Made by a program: the position numbers and the translations under genes. A DNA stretch of 64,000 bases. Source: Winogradskyella psychrotolerans. GTDB taxonomy: Bacteria; Bacteroidota; Bacteroidia; Flavobacteriales; Flavobacteriaceae. Below are positions 51,380 through 57,696 of the stretch, piece after piece (within the stretch, counting starts at the first letter, position 1; every line of letters begins with the position of its first letter). Below the pieces are notes generated by a model that saw only the letters and a list, made by a program, of their open reading frames with translations, was not told where the DNA came from and searched no databases. The stretch lies in assembly GCF_018860545.1 (NCBI RefSeq), contig NZ_JAHKPN010000014.1, positions 1-64,000 on the forward strand. Direction: 5' to 3'.

Positions 51380-52532
51380 ATAACCAAGATTTAAAATAAT
51401 CTTCGTCAGCAATTTTTAAAGCGTCTTCAGTTACTTTTAAAGGTTTAAAGGTATCTACCATCACCGCTAATTCTTCTGTCTTCACTTTACCTATACTTTT
51501 TTCCATGGTTCCAGGATGTGGACCATGCGGAATACCTGCTGGATGCAACGAGATATGACCCGCTGCAATATCATTCCGACTCATAAAATCGCCATCCACA
51601 TAATACAACACCTCATCACTATCAATGTTACTGTGATTATATGGCGCAGGAACAGCGATTGGATGATAATCGTACAAACGTGGAACAAAACTACACACTA
51701 CAAATGCATCGGTTTCAAAGGTTTGATGTACTGGAGGTGGTTGATGTACACGCCCCGTAATCGGTTCAAAATCGTGAATTGAAAAGGCATATGGATAATT
51801 ATAGCCATCATAACCTACCACATCAAAAGGGTGTGAGGCGTAAACCATATCAAAAATGTCGTCGTTCTTTTTTATTTTAATTAGAAAATCACCCGACTCA
51901 TTATAAGTTTCCAATTCTTGTGGCTGTCTTAAATCGCGCTCACAGAATGGTGAATGTTCTAATAATTGTCCAAAATAATTACGGTAACGCTTAGGCGTGT
52001 AAATTGGTCGTCTAGATTCTACAATGAATAATCTATTGTCCTCAGTATCAAAATCGAGTTTATAAATCACACCTCTTGGCACTAACAAATAATCGCCGTA
52101 TTTGAAATCTAAATTTCCGAGATGTGTTCTTAGTTTTCCGGTGCCTTTGTGGATGAAAATCAACTCATCTGCATCGGTATTTTTATAAAAATAATCCTCC
52201 GTAGACTGTTTTGGGGCTGCTAATATAATGTTACAATCGCTATTAGTGAGTACGATTTTACGACTCTCTAAATAATCGTTTTCTGGTGGCACTTGAAAGC
52301 CCCTAAACCGATAGGATTGCATATTGTTTTCCTTTGCCACTTTTGGCGCAACACTGTATTGTCTTTTAATCTCCTTGACTTGCGTTGGCCGTTGCTCATG
52401 GTAACTATTAGTAGACATACCATCGAAACCAATTGTGCCGAACAATTGCTCGTAATAAAAATCGCCATTTGATTTTTTAAACTGCGTGTGGCGTTTCGGT
52501 GGAATTTTCCCTAATTTATGATAGAATGGCAT
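51378..52532 (-). CDS. hmgA: Homogentisate 1,2-dioxygenase
   Basis: A 384-residue non-haem iron enzyme that opens homogentisate to maleylacetoacetate. Cupin-like blocks RGVIYKLDF, ASHPFDVVGYDGYNYPYAFSIHDFEPI, DSDEVLYYVDGDFMSR and ISLHPAGIPHGPHPG (iron-binding His/Glu) are visible. The protein is somewhat short but similar to the bacterial subgroup. Maleylacetoacetate isomerase and fumarylacetoacetase are not in the window. Confidence 0.93.
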   Translation of the reverse strand: MPFYHKLGKIPPKRHTQFKKSNGDFYYEQLFGTIGFDGMSTNSYHEQRPTQVKEIKRQYSVAPKVAKENNMQSYRFRGFQVPPENDYLESRKIVLTNSDCNIILAAPKQSTEDYFYKNTDADELIFIHKGTGKLRTHLGNLDFKYGDYLLVPRGVIYKLDFDTEDNRLFIVESRRPIYTPKRYRNYFGQLLEHSPFCERDLRQPQELETYNESGDFLIKIKKNDDIFDMVYASHPFDVVGYDGYNYPYAFSIHDFEPITGRVHQPPPVHQTFETDAFVVCSFVPRLYDYHPIAVPAPYNHSNIDSDEVLYYVDGDFMSRNDIAAGHISLHPAGIPHGPHPGTMEKSIGKVKTEELAVMVDTFKPLKVTEDALKIADEDYFKSWL

Positions 52533-52867
52533 GTTTTTGAATGGTTTTAAATATTACAAAGACCTTTCGACTGCGCTCAAGGTGACACTTTATTTACAAC
52601 TTTAAAGATACAAAATTTGTAGAGACTCCTGCCTTCGCAGGAATAAGGCATATTTATTCTGGATTCCTTTTAATAAGGAAATGAAGATGCAGTTTTATGT
52701 TGGCCCAGAATGGTGTCATGTATTTAAAACTATTGCTTTTTATGGTCACATGCTGTTCGCGCTAAAATCATACGCTGAGCTACAAAATTTTATCTTGCGC
52801 TCATATCATGTGCTACAAATATCAATAAATTTTTGTTATTTTTAAAGGAATAGAAAAATCATTTAAA
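52533..52867. other. Intergenic region with small dispersed palindromes
   Basis: This 335-bp divergent gap has no gene. It contains CCTTTCGACTGCGCTCAAGG (about 52563-52582), the hairpin TCCTGC-cttc-GCAGGA (52627-52642) and TTCCTT/AAGGAA (52664-52680), all resembling repeats common in Flavobacteriaceae. A weak -7-like region precedes the gene at 52868. Confidence 0.5.
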
Positions 52868-53287
52868 ATGAAACTGCGTATTACTTTAGTTTTTGTGCTT
52901 GCATTGGGTTCATTTTGTCTTGCTCAAACATCCGACTCTAGTAGTAAAAAATATAATTCTTCTGTATTTTTAAATGAGACTTTAACTGAATTTAAATTCA
53001 CAAAAATTGAAAAGCCATTTGCCTTTGATTTTCAACGAGACGATTCTAACTTTACCATGCTAGAGGTTAACGATGATTTTGAAATCAATTCTGAAGTGGT
53101 AAACACAAGTTTATACTCGAATTTGAAACTTTTTGAAAATAATTACCAAAATGATTTCAATTATTCTAGAGGTTGTAGTCCTTTAGATGGTTTGACCCAC
53201 ACAATTAAAAGTAGTGATGTTATGATTTCAAGATTTATAGATTATGTTGTGAATGAGCATTTGAAATCCCTAATTTTTAAGGACTGA
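52868..53287 (+). CDS. Secreted protein of unknown function at the head of the cassette locus
   Basis: A 139-residue protein with signal peptide (1-19, ending CLAQT). The mature part is acidic and Asn/Phe-rich with one Cys near position 111 (SRGCSPLDG) and ends HLKSLIFKD. I recognise no family. Its last ~9 codons are inside the 505-bp repeat: the same 3' end recurs at 56142-56169 next to a truncated barrel gene, so a piece of this gene was duplicated with the leader. Probably accessory. Confidence 0.7.
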   Translation: MKLRITLVFVLALGSFCLAQTSDSSSKKYNSSVFLNETLTEFKFTKIEKPFAFDFQRDDSNFTMLEVNDDFEINSEVVNTSLYSNLKLFENNYQNDFNYSRGCSPLDGLTHTIKSSDVMISRFIDYVVNEHLKSLIFKD

Positions 53288-53449
53288 TGTCATTTTATAC
53301 ACAACATTAACTCTTTCACATACAACAACTTAGTGTTAATACCCAAACACAAAACTGTTAAAATCTTAACTATCTTGTAATTGCAATTACGGTTTTTCCG
53401 CAGTTAACATATCTTTAACATTTAAAGCGTTTTTAATTAGGTGGTTTCA

Positions 53450-53470
53450 TTTTTTTTTTTTTAGATTTAC
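53450..53470 (+). promoter_or_regulatory. Candidate promoter with T13 tract
   Basis: Thirteen T (53450-53462) run directly into TAGATTTA (53463-53470 region), one base off the -7 consensus TAnnTTTG. The tract occupies the spacer between -33 and -7, so length changes could alter promoter strength. The same arrangement, also T13, is in copy 2 (56333-56345). Confidence 0.35.
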
Positions 53471-53546
53471 AGAGTTGAAAGCATTTTTATAGAATAATGT
53501 AAGAAGTCGCTCTTAAGAATGTGGACAACAAAATTGTTAACATTAT

Positions 53547-53566
53547 AGCTTGTGCAAGCTTTTTTA
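53547..53566 (+). terminator. Terminator-like hairpin inside the cassette leader, copy 1
   Basis: AGCTTGTGCAAGCT followed by T5-A-T. The stem closes on 4 nt. Its place about 195 bp before the peptide gene suggests attenuation of the leader; copy 2 has the same at 56430-56449. Confidence 0.5.
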
Positions 53567-53606
53567 TTTTTTATCCCTGAGAATTAAAATTAATAGTACA
53601 AAAAAA

Positions 53607-53684
53607 GACTTCTAACAAAAATGACTTCTACTTCTCATTCCCTTAATGAGAAAACAAATGACTTCTAAATTTTAAAGACTTCTA
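53607..53684 (+). repeat. Four GACTTCTA repeats with hairpins in leader copy 1
   Basis: GACTTCTA begins at 53607, 53623, 53660 and 53677 (spacings 16, 37 and 17). TTCTCATT-ccctt-AATGAGAA (53632-53652) separates the pairs and TCCCTAA-att-TTAGGGA follows (about 53686-53702). Upstream AAGAAGTC (53501-53508) is complementary to the repeat unit. Copy 2 conserves all of this. Confidence 0.7.
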
Positions 53685-53760
53685 TTCCCTAAATTTTAGG
53701 GAGACAATAGTTATTAACCAACCTATCTTAAACAATGTGATGGGTTTAAAATCAAAAATT

Positions 53761-54003
53761 ATGAAGAAAAGAATTTTTAGCCTAATGGCTGTTGTAATGT
53801 TTATGAGCACTATCGTTAGTGCTACACCAAAGGTAGAGTTTGAAGAATTTGGAAGAGCATCCGATTGTGCTAGTTATTGGAGAACAGCTGTATTAACATT
53901 AGCTGCTAATAATGGAGCTAATGCAAACACAGATATGGTAGGTCCTAATATGAGTTATTTAGATTTATATATGATTGCATATACAGAATGTTTAAATGAT
54001 TAA
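53761..54003 (+). CDS. Small secreted Cys-containing peptide (cassette 1)
   Basis: An 80-residue precursor with signal peptide (about 1-21, MKKRIFSLMAVVMFMSTIVSA). The mature part of ~59 residues has two Cys, 36 (RASDCASYW) and 77 (YTECLND), which could form one disulfide. Similar position and A-S-x-C motif are found in the decayed peptide at 54948 and in the peptide at 56644. ATG 53761 is chosen because the 5' motif CTATCTTAAA...ATTATGAAG is conserved before all three; an upstream in-frame ATG (53737) exists only in this copy. It overlaps the GLPGLI gene by 8 bp. No family recognised. Confidence 0.75.
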   Translation: MKKRIFSLMAVVMFMSTIVSATPKVEFEEFGRASDCASYWRTAVLTLAANNGANANTDMVGPNMSYLDLYMIAYTECLND

Positions 54004-54724
54004 ATATAAACTAACATTAATTATAACTTTAGCCTTGGGTATTATTGCCCAAGGTCAAAGTAACTTGTCTGGAACTGTTATTTATAAAGCTTCTCATGAT
54101 AAAACTTTGATTGAAAACAGTAAAAAAAGCACAGACAAAGAATCAGAAGGAGTAAAAGGAGCAAACGACCTATTGAATAATGCTTCCGACGTATATACTA
54201 CCCTAAATTTTAATAATAAAGAATCTTCTTATAGTGTAAATGAAAAACTAAGAGTCGATGGAATGACGTCAATTAATATAACATATTTCTTTGCTGGTGG
54301 AGAAAATTTATTTTATCATAATAAGGATTCGTTAGGTATTATAATATCCAACTCTTCATTAGGGAAAAAGTATCTAATTAAATATGATGCACCAAATTGG
54401 GTAATTACGAAAGAAACAAAGCAAATAGATGATTTGCTTTGTATTAAGGCAAATGCTACAACCACTATTGACAAAAAGGAAAAAATTATTGCGACTGCAT
54501 GGTTTTGCCCTAATATTCCTATTAGTTATGGACCGATGCAGTATTATGGTTTACCTGGATTGATTATTGAGTTACACTTCTCAAAAATGACATTAATTGC
54601 AGAGAAAATAAATTTAAATAAAGAAAACGTCATTATTGAAAAACATAAAGAATCACCAGTTTTAACACACGAAGAATTTTTGGAAATTGCTAAGGAAAAG
54701 GCATCTGGTTTTTTTGATAATTAA
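53996..54724 (+). CDS. GLPGLI family protein (cassette 1)
   Basis: A 242-residue exported protein (signal peptide about 1-20, ending AQGQS). The family motif GLPGLI is at 185-190 in YYGLPGLIIEL, preceded by AWFCPNIPISYGP. The family is common in Bacteroidota and its function is not established; members often neighbour carboxypeptidase-regulatory-like outer-membrane barrels. Here it overlaps the small peptide gene by 8 bp (ATGATTAA), so the two are translationally coupled. Periplasmic or outer-membrane association is inferred. Confidence 0.93.
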   Translation: MIKYKLTLIITLALGIIAQGQSNLSGTVIYKASHDKTLIENSKKSTDKESEGVKGANDLLNNASDVYTTLNFNNKESSYSVNEKLRVDGMTSINITYFFAGGENLFYHNKDSLGIIISNSSLGKKYLIKYDAPNWVITKETKQIDDLLCIKANATTTIDKKEKIIATAWFCPNIPISYGPMQYYGLPGLIIELHFSKMTLIAEKINLNKENVIIEKHKESPVLTHEEFLEIAKEKASGFFDN

Positions 54725-54760
54725 ATACTAAACGAAGTAGCTTTAAAGCAACTAACATAA

Positions 54761-54856
54761 AATTATCTGAAAAGGATAAAAAAATCAACTGAGGGAATAA
54801 AAATAACATATAAAGAATATAAAAAACGCTTTATGGGTATATTCAATGAGGATTAA
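54761..54856 (+). pseudogene. Remnant of a GLPGLI gene 3' end
   Basis: A 31-codon open stretch with no start codon reads NYLKRIKKSTEGIKITYKE and ends in FMGIFNED followed by a stop. The order 'I-K-K-x-x-x-G-x-x-I-T-x-x-E-Y' resembles the C-terminal tail of GLPGLI proteins. It lies in the same frame as the intact GLPGLI gene just upstream. I read it as a scrap of a deleted cassette; confidence is low because of its length. Confidence 0.35.
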
Positions 54857-54908
54857 AACAAATGCTTTAAATTCATGAAAGCTTCTCTTCCTTAAGTTTT
54901 AAAGGTAA

Positions 54909-54950
54909 ACTATCTTAAAAAATGTGATGGGTTTAAAATCTTAAATTATG
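54909..54950 (+). repeat. Third copy of the 42-nt pre-start motif
   Basis: ACTATCTTAAAAAATGTGATGGG... up to ATTATG matches 53722-53763 and 56605-56646 almost base for base. Just before it, a CCTTAA/TTAAAGG hairpin (about 54890-54906) stands where the other copies have TCCCTAA/TTAGGGA. Confidence 0.75.
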
Positions 54951-55169
54951 AAGAAAAAAGTACTTAGCCTTATGGCTGTGGTTTTGTTCATGGGAAGTAT
55001 GAATGCTTCCAAAATGGATAATAAAAATTATGAACTTTAAGCCTCTTCTTGTTTTGAACAAGCCCACTATTATACTCAATGGATAGGCAGTATGTTTGAA
55101 ATGACATCAATTGAAAAAATGGGTTTAATACTTGACTACACAAGACAATGTGAAGATCAACAGCCGTAA
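54948..55169 (+). pseudogene. Small Cys-containing peptide gene with internal stop (cassette 2)
   Basis: The frame begins MKKKVLSLMAVVLFMGSMNA, a signal peptide closely similar to that of the cassette 1 peptide, then reaches TAA at codon 31 (55038-55040). The same frame continues for 42 codons (ASSCFEQAHYYTQWIGS ... RQCEDQQP) to TAA at 55167-55169. The downstream part keeps the A-S-x-C motif and a second Cys near the C-terminus, so a single nonsense change has broken an otherwise intact gene. Confidence 0.75.
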
Positions 55170-55197
55170 TTACATCTAATTTAATTAAAAACATAAA

Positions 55198-55916
55198 ATG
55201 AGACTATACTTTTTATTAATTATATTGATACCATATTTGTCAATTAGTCAAGCCAATATAAACATAAAGGTTAATTACAAACCAGTTATTTCAATTAATC
55301 TCGACACTGTACAAGGGCCTTCAAACTTTAAAAAGTCTTTTAGAAACTCGATTGATAAATCTGAATTACTTAGTTTTAATTTAGCAATAAATAGCAAAGA
55401 TAGTCTCTCTGTTTATGAAAGAAATGAATTACTAGATACTTCTATAAATAAATTAGATTTAAACCTTATAAATCTAATTATTGATGGAGAAGGGAAATAT
55501 TTTTTTTCCAATGGAAAACTGATTCATGACTATAATGTTTTAGACAAAAACTTAAAAGTAGAAATTGCTAAAAATATTGATTGGATATTAATTAACGAGA
55601 AAAAAAAATCGGTAATTATGTCTGTCTAAAAGCTATAGGGACAGTAGAATATGGTAAATACAAAGGAGATAAAGTTGAAGCTTGGTATGCAATATCAATT
55701 CCTTTACCTTATGGTCCCAAAATGTATCGTGGATTACCTGGTCTTATACTTGAAGTTAAGGAAACAAATAGTATCCTTTATGCAGATAAAATTGAATTTC
55801 AGGAAAAGAATATTAGTATAAAATCCCCTAAAAAAGAGAAAATAATCTCTGAGAAGGATGCAGATAGTATATTAGTTATAATGAATAAGAAAGCTGAAGG
55901 TTATTTTAAAAATTAA
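55198..55916 (+). pseudogene. GLPGLI family gene with frameshift at an A9 run (cassette 2)
   Basis: The first frame (55198-55629) starts with a signal peptide (MRLYFLLIILIPYLSISQA) and ends prematurely; the second frame carries YRGLPGLILEV and runs to 55916. Joining at the A9 run (55600-55608) with one additional A gives WILINEKKKIGNYVCLKA, which aligns without gaps with WVITKETKQIDDLLCIKA of cassette 1, and a protein of about 239 residues. Thus one A is missing. It could be inactive, expressed by slippage on A9, or an assembly error. Confidence 0.85.
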
Positions 55917-56116
55917 TGAAAGAAAAAATATTTATATTAAAAATCCTGCTAAGTATAGTGGGATTTTCTTCTATGTCATATGCTCAACAACTATTAGTGT
56001 CTGGCAAAGTTACAGACACTATACAAAACCCATTACCTTATACCAACATCCTAACCATCCCAAAAAAAGAGCAGCAAGATTTAACGTTAGCTATTTCAGA
56101 AAACAACGGAAATTAG
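55916..56116 (+). pseudogene. Truncated outer-membrane barrel gene (cassette 2)
   Basis: 66 codons that encode a signal peptide and the start of a carboxypeptidase-regulatory-like domain (QQLLVSGKVTDTIQNPLPYTNILTIPK), closely matching residues ~29-66 of the 901-residue protein at 57686-60391. The match stops at ENNGN, where a stop codon and about 25 bp later the duplicated 3' end of the 139-residue gene follow. The remaining ~830 codons have been lost by recombination. The ATG overlaps the stop of the preceding GLPGLI gene (TTAATGA). Confidence 0.85.
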
Positions 56117-56141
56117 AACCTAATTTTAGCAAAAAACACGT

Positions 56142-56646
56142 ATTTGAATCCCTAATTTTTAAGGACTGATGTCATTTTACACACAACAATAACCCATTCA
56201 TATACAAAAACTTAGTGTTAAATCCCAAACACAAAACTGTTAAAATCTTAACTATCTTGTAATTGCAATTACGGTTTTTCCGCAGTTAACATATCTTTAA
56301 CATTTAAAGCGTTTTTAATTAGGTGGTTTCAATTTTTTTTTTTTTAGATTTACAATGTTGAAAGCATTTTTATAGAGTAATGTAAGAAGTCGCTCTTAAG
56401 AATGTGGACAACAAAAATGTTAACATTATAGCTTGTGCAAGCTTTTTTATTTTTTATCCCTGAGAATTAAAATTAATAGCAAAAAAAATGACTTCTAACA
56501 AAAATGACTTCTACTTCTCATTCCCTTAATGAGAAAACAAATGACTTCTAAATTTCAAAGACTTCTATTCCCTAATAATTAGGGAGACATTATTTATTAA
56601 CCAACCTATCTTAAAAAATGTGATGGATTTAAAATCTTAAATTATG
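56142..56646 (+). repeat. 505-bp direct repeat, copy 2 (cassette leader)
   Basis: Second copy of 53259-53763, again ending at a peptide start codon. It begins with the last codons of the 139-residue gene (…SLIFKD), now without the rest of that gene. Conserved elements: GTAATTGCAATTAC (56259-56272), T13 (56333-56345), AGAAGTC, terminator-like hairpin (56430-56449), four GACTTCTA units and the TCCCTAA-taa-TTAGGGA hairpin, in which the loop differs from copy 1 but the stem is intact. Confidence 0.92.
56430..56449 (+). terminator. Terminator-like hairpin inside the cassette leader, copy 2
   Basis: AGCTTGTGCAAGCT followed by T-tract, identical to 53547-53566. Confidence 0.5.
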
Positions 56647-56952
56647 AAGAATGTTTGTTTTATACTAGCTTTAATGCTAATGGGAACTTTTACTTTTGCT
56701 AATACAGAAGTAGAAACTAAAATTAAACCAGAGAAAATTGAAAAAATTATAGAGAATAGTGATACTACTATTAAAATTACAAAGATCTTAGAATTAGAAG
56801 AGGAAATTTATGCTTCTTGTACAGATATCTCTTTTAACTGGATGGATTATGCTCTTGATATTGGATTAAGTGTTGAAGTCGCAGGATGTCTCGGTAATAC
56901 AGCTTATGCACTTTGCACTGGTTGGAGTGCTAGTTATAATGATTGCTTTTAG
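56644..56952 (+). CDS. Small secreted Cys-rich peptide (cassette 3)
   Basis: A 102-residue precursor with signal peptide (about 1-19). A charged Lys/Glu/Ile propeptide-like part (about 20-55, TKIKPEKIEKIIENSD) is followed by a C-terminal ~45 residues with four Cys (59, 82, 91, 101), beginning YASCTDISFNW and rich in Gly, Ala, Ser, Trp and Tyr. The layout leader - acidic spacer - Cys-rich core looks like a processed peptide, but there is no visible modification enzyme. Sequence similarity with the cassette 1 peptide is limited to the A-S-C motif, in contrast to the nearly identical leader DNA. It ends 3 bp before the GLPGLI gene. Confidence 0.75.
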   Translation: MKNVCFILALMLMGTFTFANTEVETKIKPEKIEKIIENSDTTIKITKILELEEEIYASCTDISFNWMDYALDIGLSVEVAGCLGNTAYALCTGWSASYNDCF

Positions 56953-56955
56953 AAA

Positions 56956-57696
56956 ATGGTAAAAAAATATTTTATACTATTATTTTTTGTTAGTCAATCA
57001 TTAATATTAGTATCTCAAACTAAAGGTCGAATAATCTATAGATTAAAAACAGATCTTTCTGATTTGAAGAGTGAAAAATTTCGACAAGATAAAAAAATGG
57101 TTGATATTATGACACGACTTAATAAAGTTCGTGATAGTGTTAATATAAATCTTGATTTTAATGGAGAAAAATCTCTTTTTTATGTTGATAAAGAAACTAA
57201 CCTCGGCTTATCTAATGAGAGAGGCTATGATGCAGTAATGAGTTCTTTTAAAATCCATTACAGAAATGATAAAACGGAAAAAAAAATTAAAGTAGAGAGT
57301 TCTGATAAAACATATTTAGTTTATTCAAATACTTCAGATGTCGTATGGGAAATCACCAAAGAAACTAAAAAAATAGACGTTTTTTTATGTCTTAAAGCTA
57401 CAACAAAAATTAAAGATAAACACTATACTAAAGGGATAATAGAGAAAGATGTTGTAGCTTGGTTTTGTCCTGAAATACCGATAAGTTTAGGCCCTAATAA
57501 TTATGGAGGTCTCCCTGGTTTAATTATGGAATTAAATGAAGGATTATTAACATACTATGTGAAAAATGTAAATTTAAAACCAGATTTTGACATTGATATT
57601 GAAAAACCTAAAGGTACGCTTATTTCTCAAAAAGACTATTTTGGAGAAATGCCAACAATAACTAAAAAAAATATTAAAGAGTATATTGGAAATTAG
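56956..57696 (+). CDS. GLPGLI family protein (cassette 3)
   Basis: A 246-residue exported protein (signal peptide about 1-21, ending LVSQT). GLPGLI at 185-190 (YGGLPGLIMEL) after AWFCPEIPISLGP; the position is identical to cassette 1. TKETKKIDVFLCLKATTK corresponds to the segment around the frameshift of cassette 2. Its 3' end overlaps the start of the barrel gene by 11 bp. Function not established for the family. Confidence 0.93.
   Translation: MVKKYFILLFFVSQSLILVSQTKGRIIYRLKTDLSDLKSEKFRQDKKMVDIMTRLNKVRDSVNINLDFNGEKSLFYVDKETNLGLSNERGYDAVMSSFKIHYRNDKTEKKIKVESSDKTYLVYSNTSDVVWEITKETKKIDVFLCLKATTKIKDKHYTKGIIEKDVVAWFCPEIPISLGPNNYGGLPGLIMELNEGLLTYYVKNVNLKPDFDIDIEKPKGTLISQKDYFGEMPTITKKNIKEYIGN

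Larger units (their letters stand above)
53259..53763 (+). repeat. 505-bp direct repeat, copy 1 (cassette leader)
   Basis: From the last codons of the 139-residue gene to the start codon of the first peptide gene. It matches 56142-56646 with, by eye, only about two dozen differences and no large gaps; a block of ~90 bp (about 53357-53450) is identical. It contains no open frame but many ordered elements: palindrome GTAATTGCAATTAC (53377-53390), T13 tract, terminator-like hairpin, four GACTTCTA repeats, and two small hairpins. The last 42 bp (53722-53763) recur a third time at 54909-54950. Confidence 0.92.

Noticed and set aside
47402..52532. A complete aromatic amino acid degradation operon
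   Set aside because: Tryptophan dioxygenase, HPPD and homogentisate dioxygenase genes are present, but they are separated by unrelated genes and gaps, and the later pathway enzymes are missing from the window, so only a loose grouping is supported.
53607..53684. GACTTCTA repeats as a CRISPR-like array
   Set aside because: Units are only 8 bp, spacings are unequal (16, 37, 17) and there are no cas genes; they fit a regulatory array.
53259..56646. The 505-bp direct repeats as ends of an insertion sequence or composite transposon
   Set aside because: No transposase frame, no terminal inverted repeats and no target duplication seen; the repeats begin within coding sequence and end at start codons.
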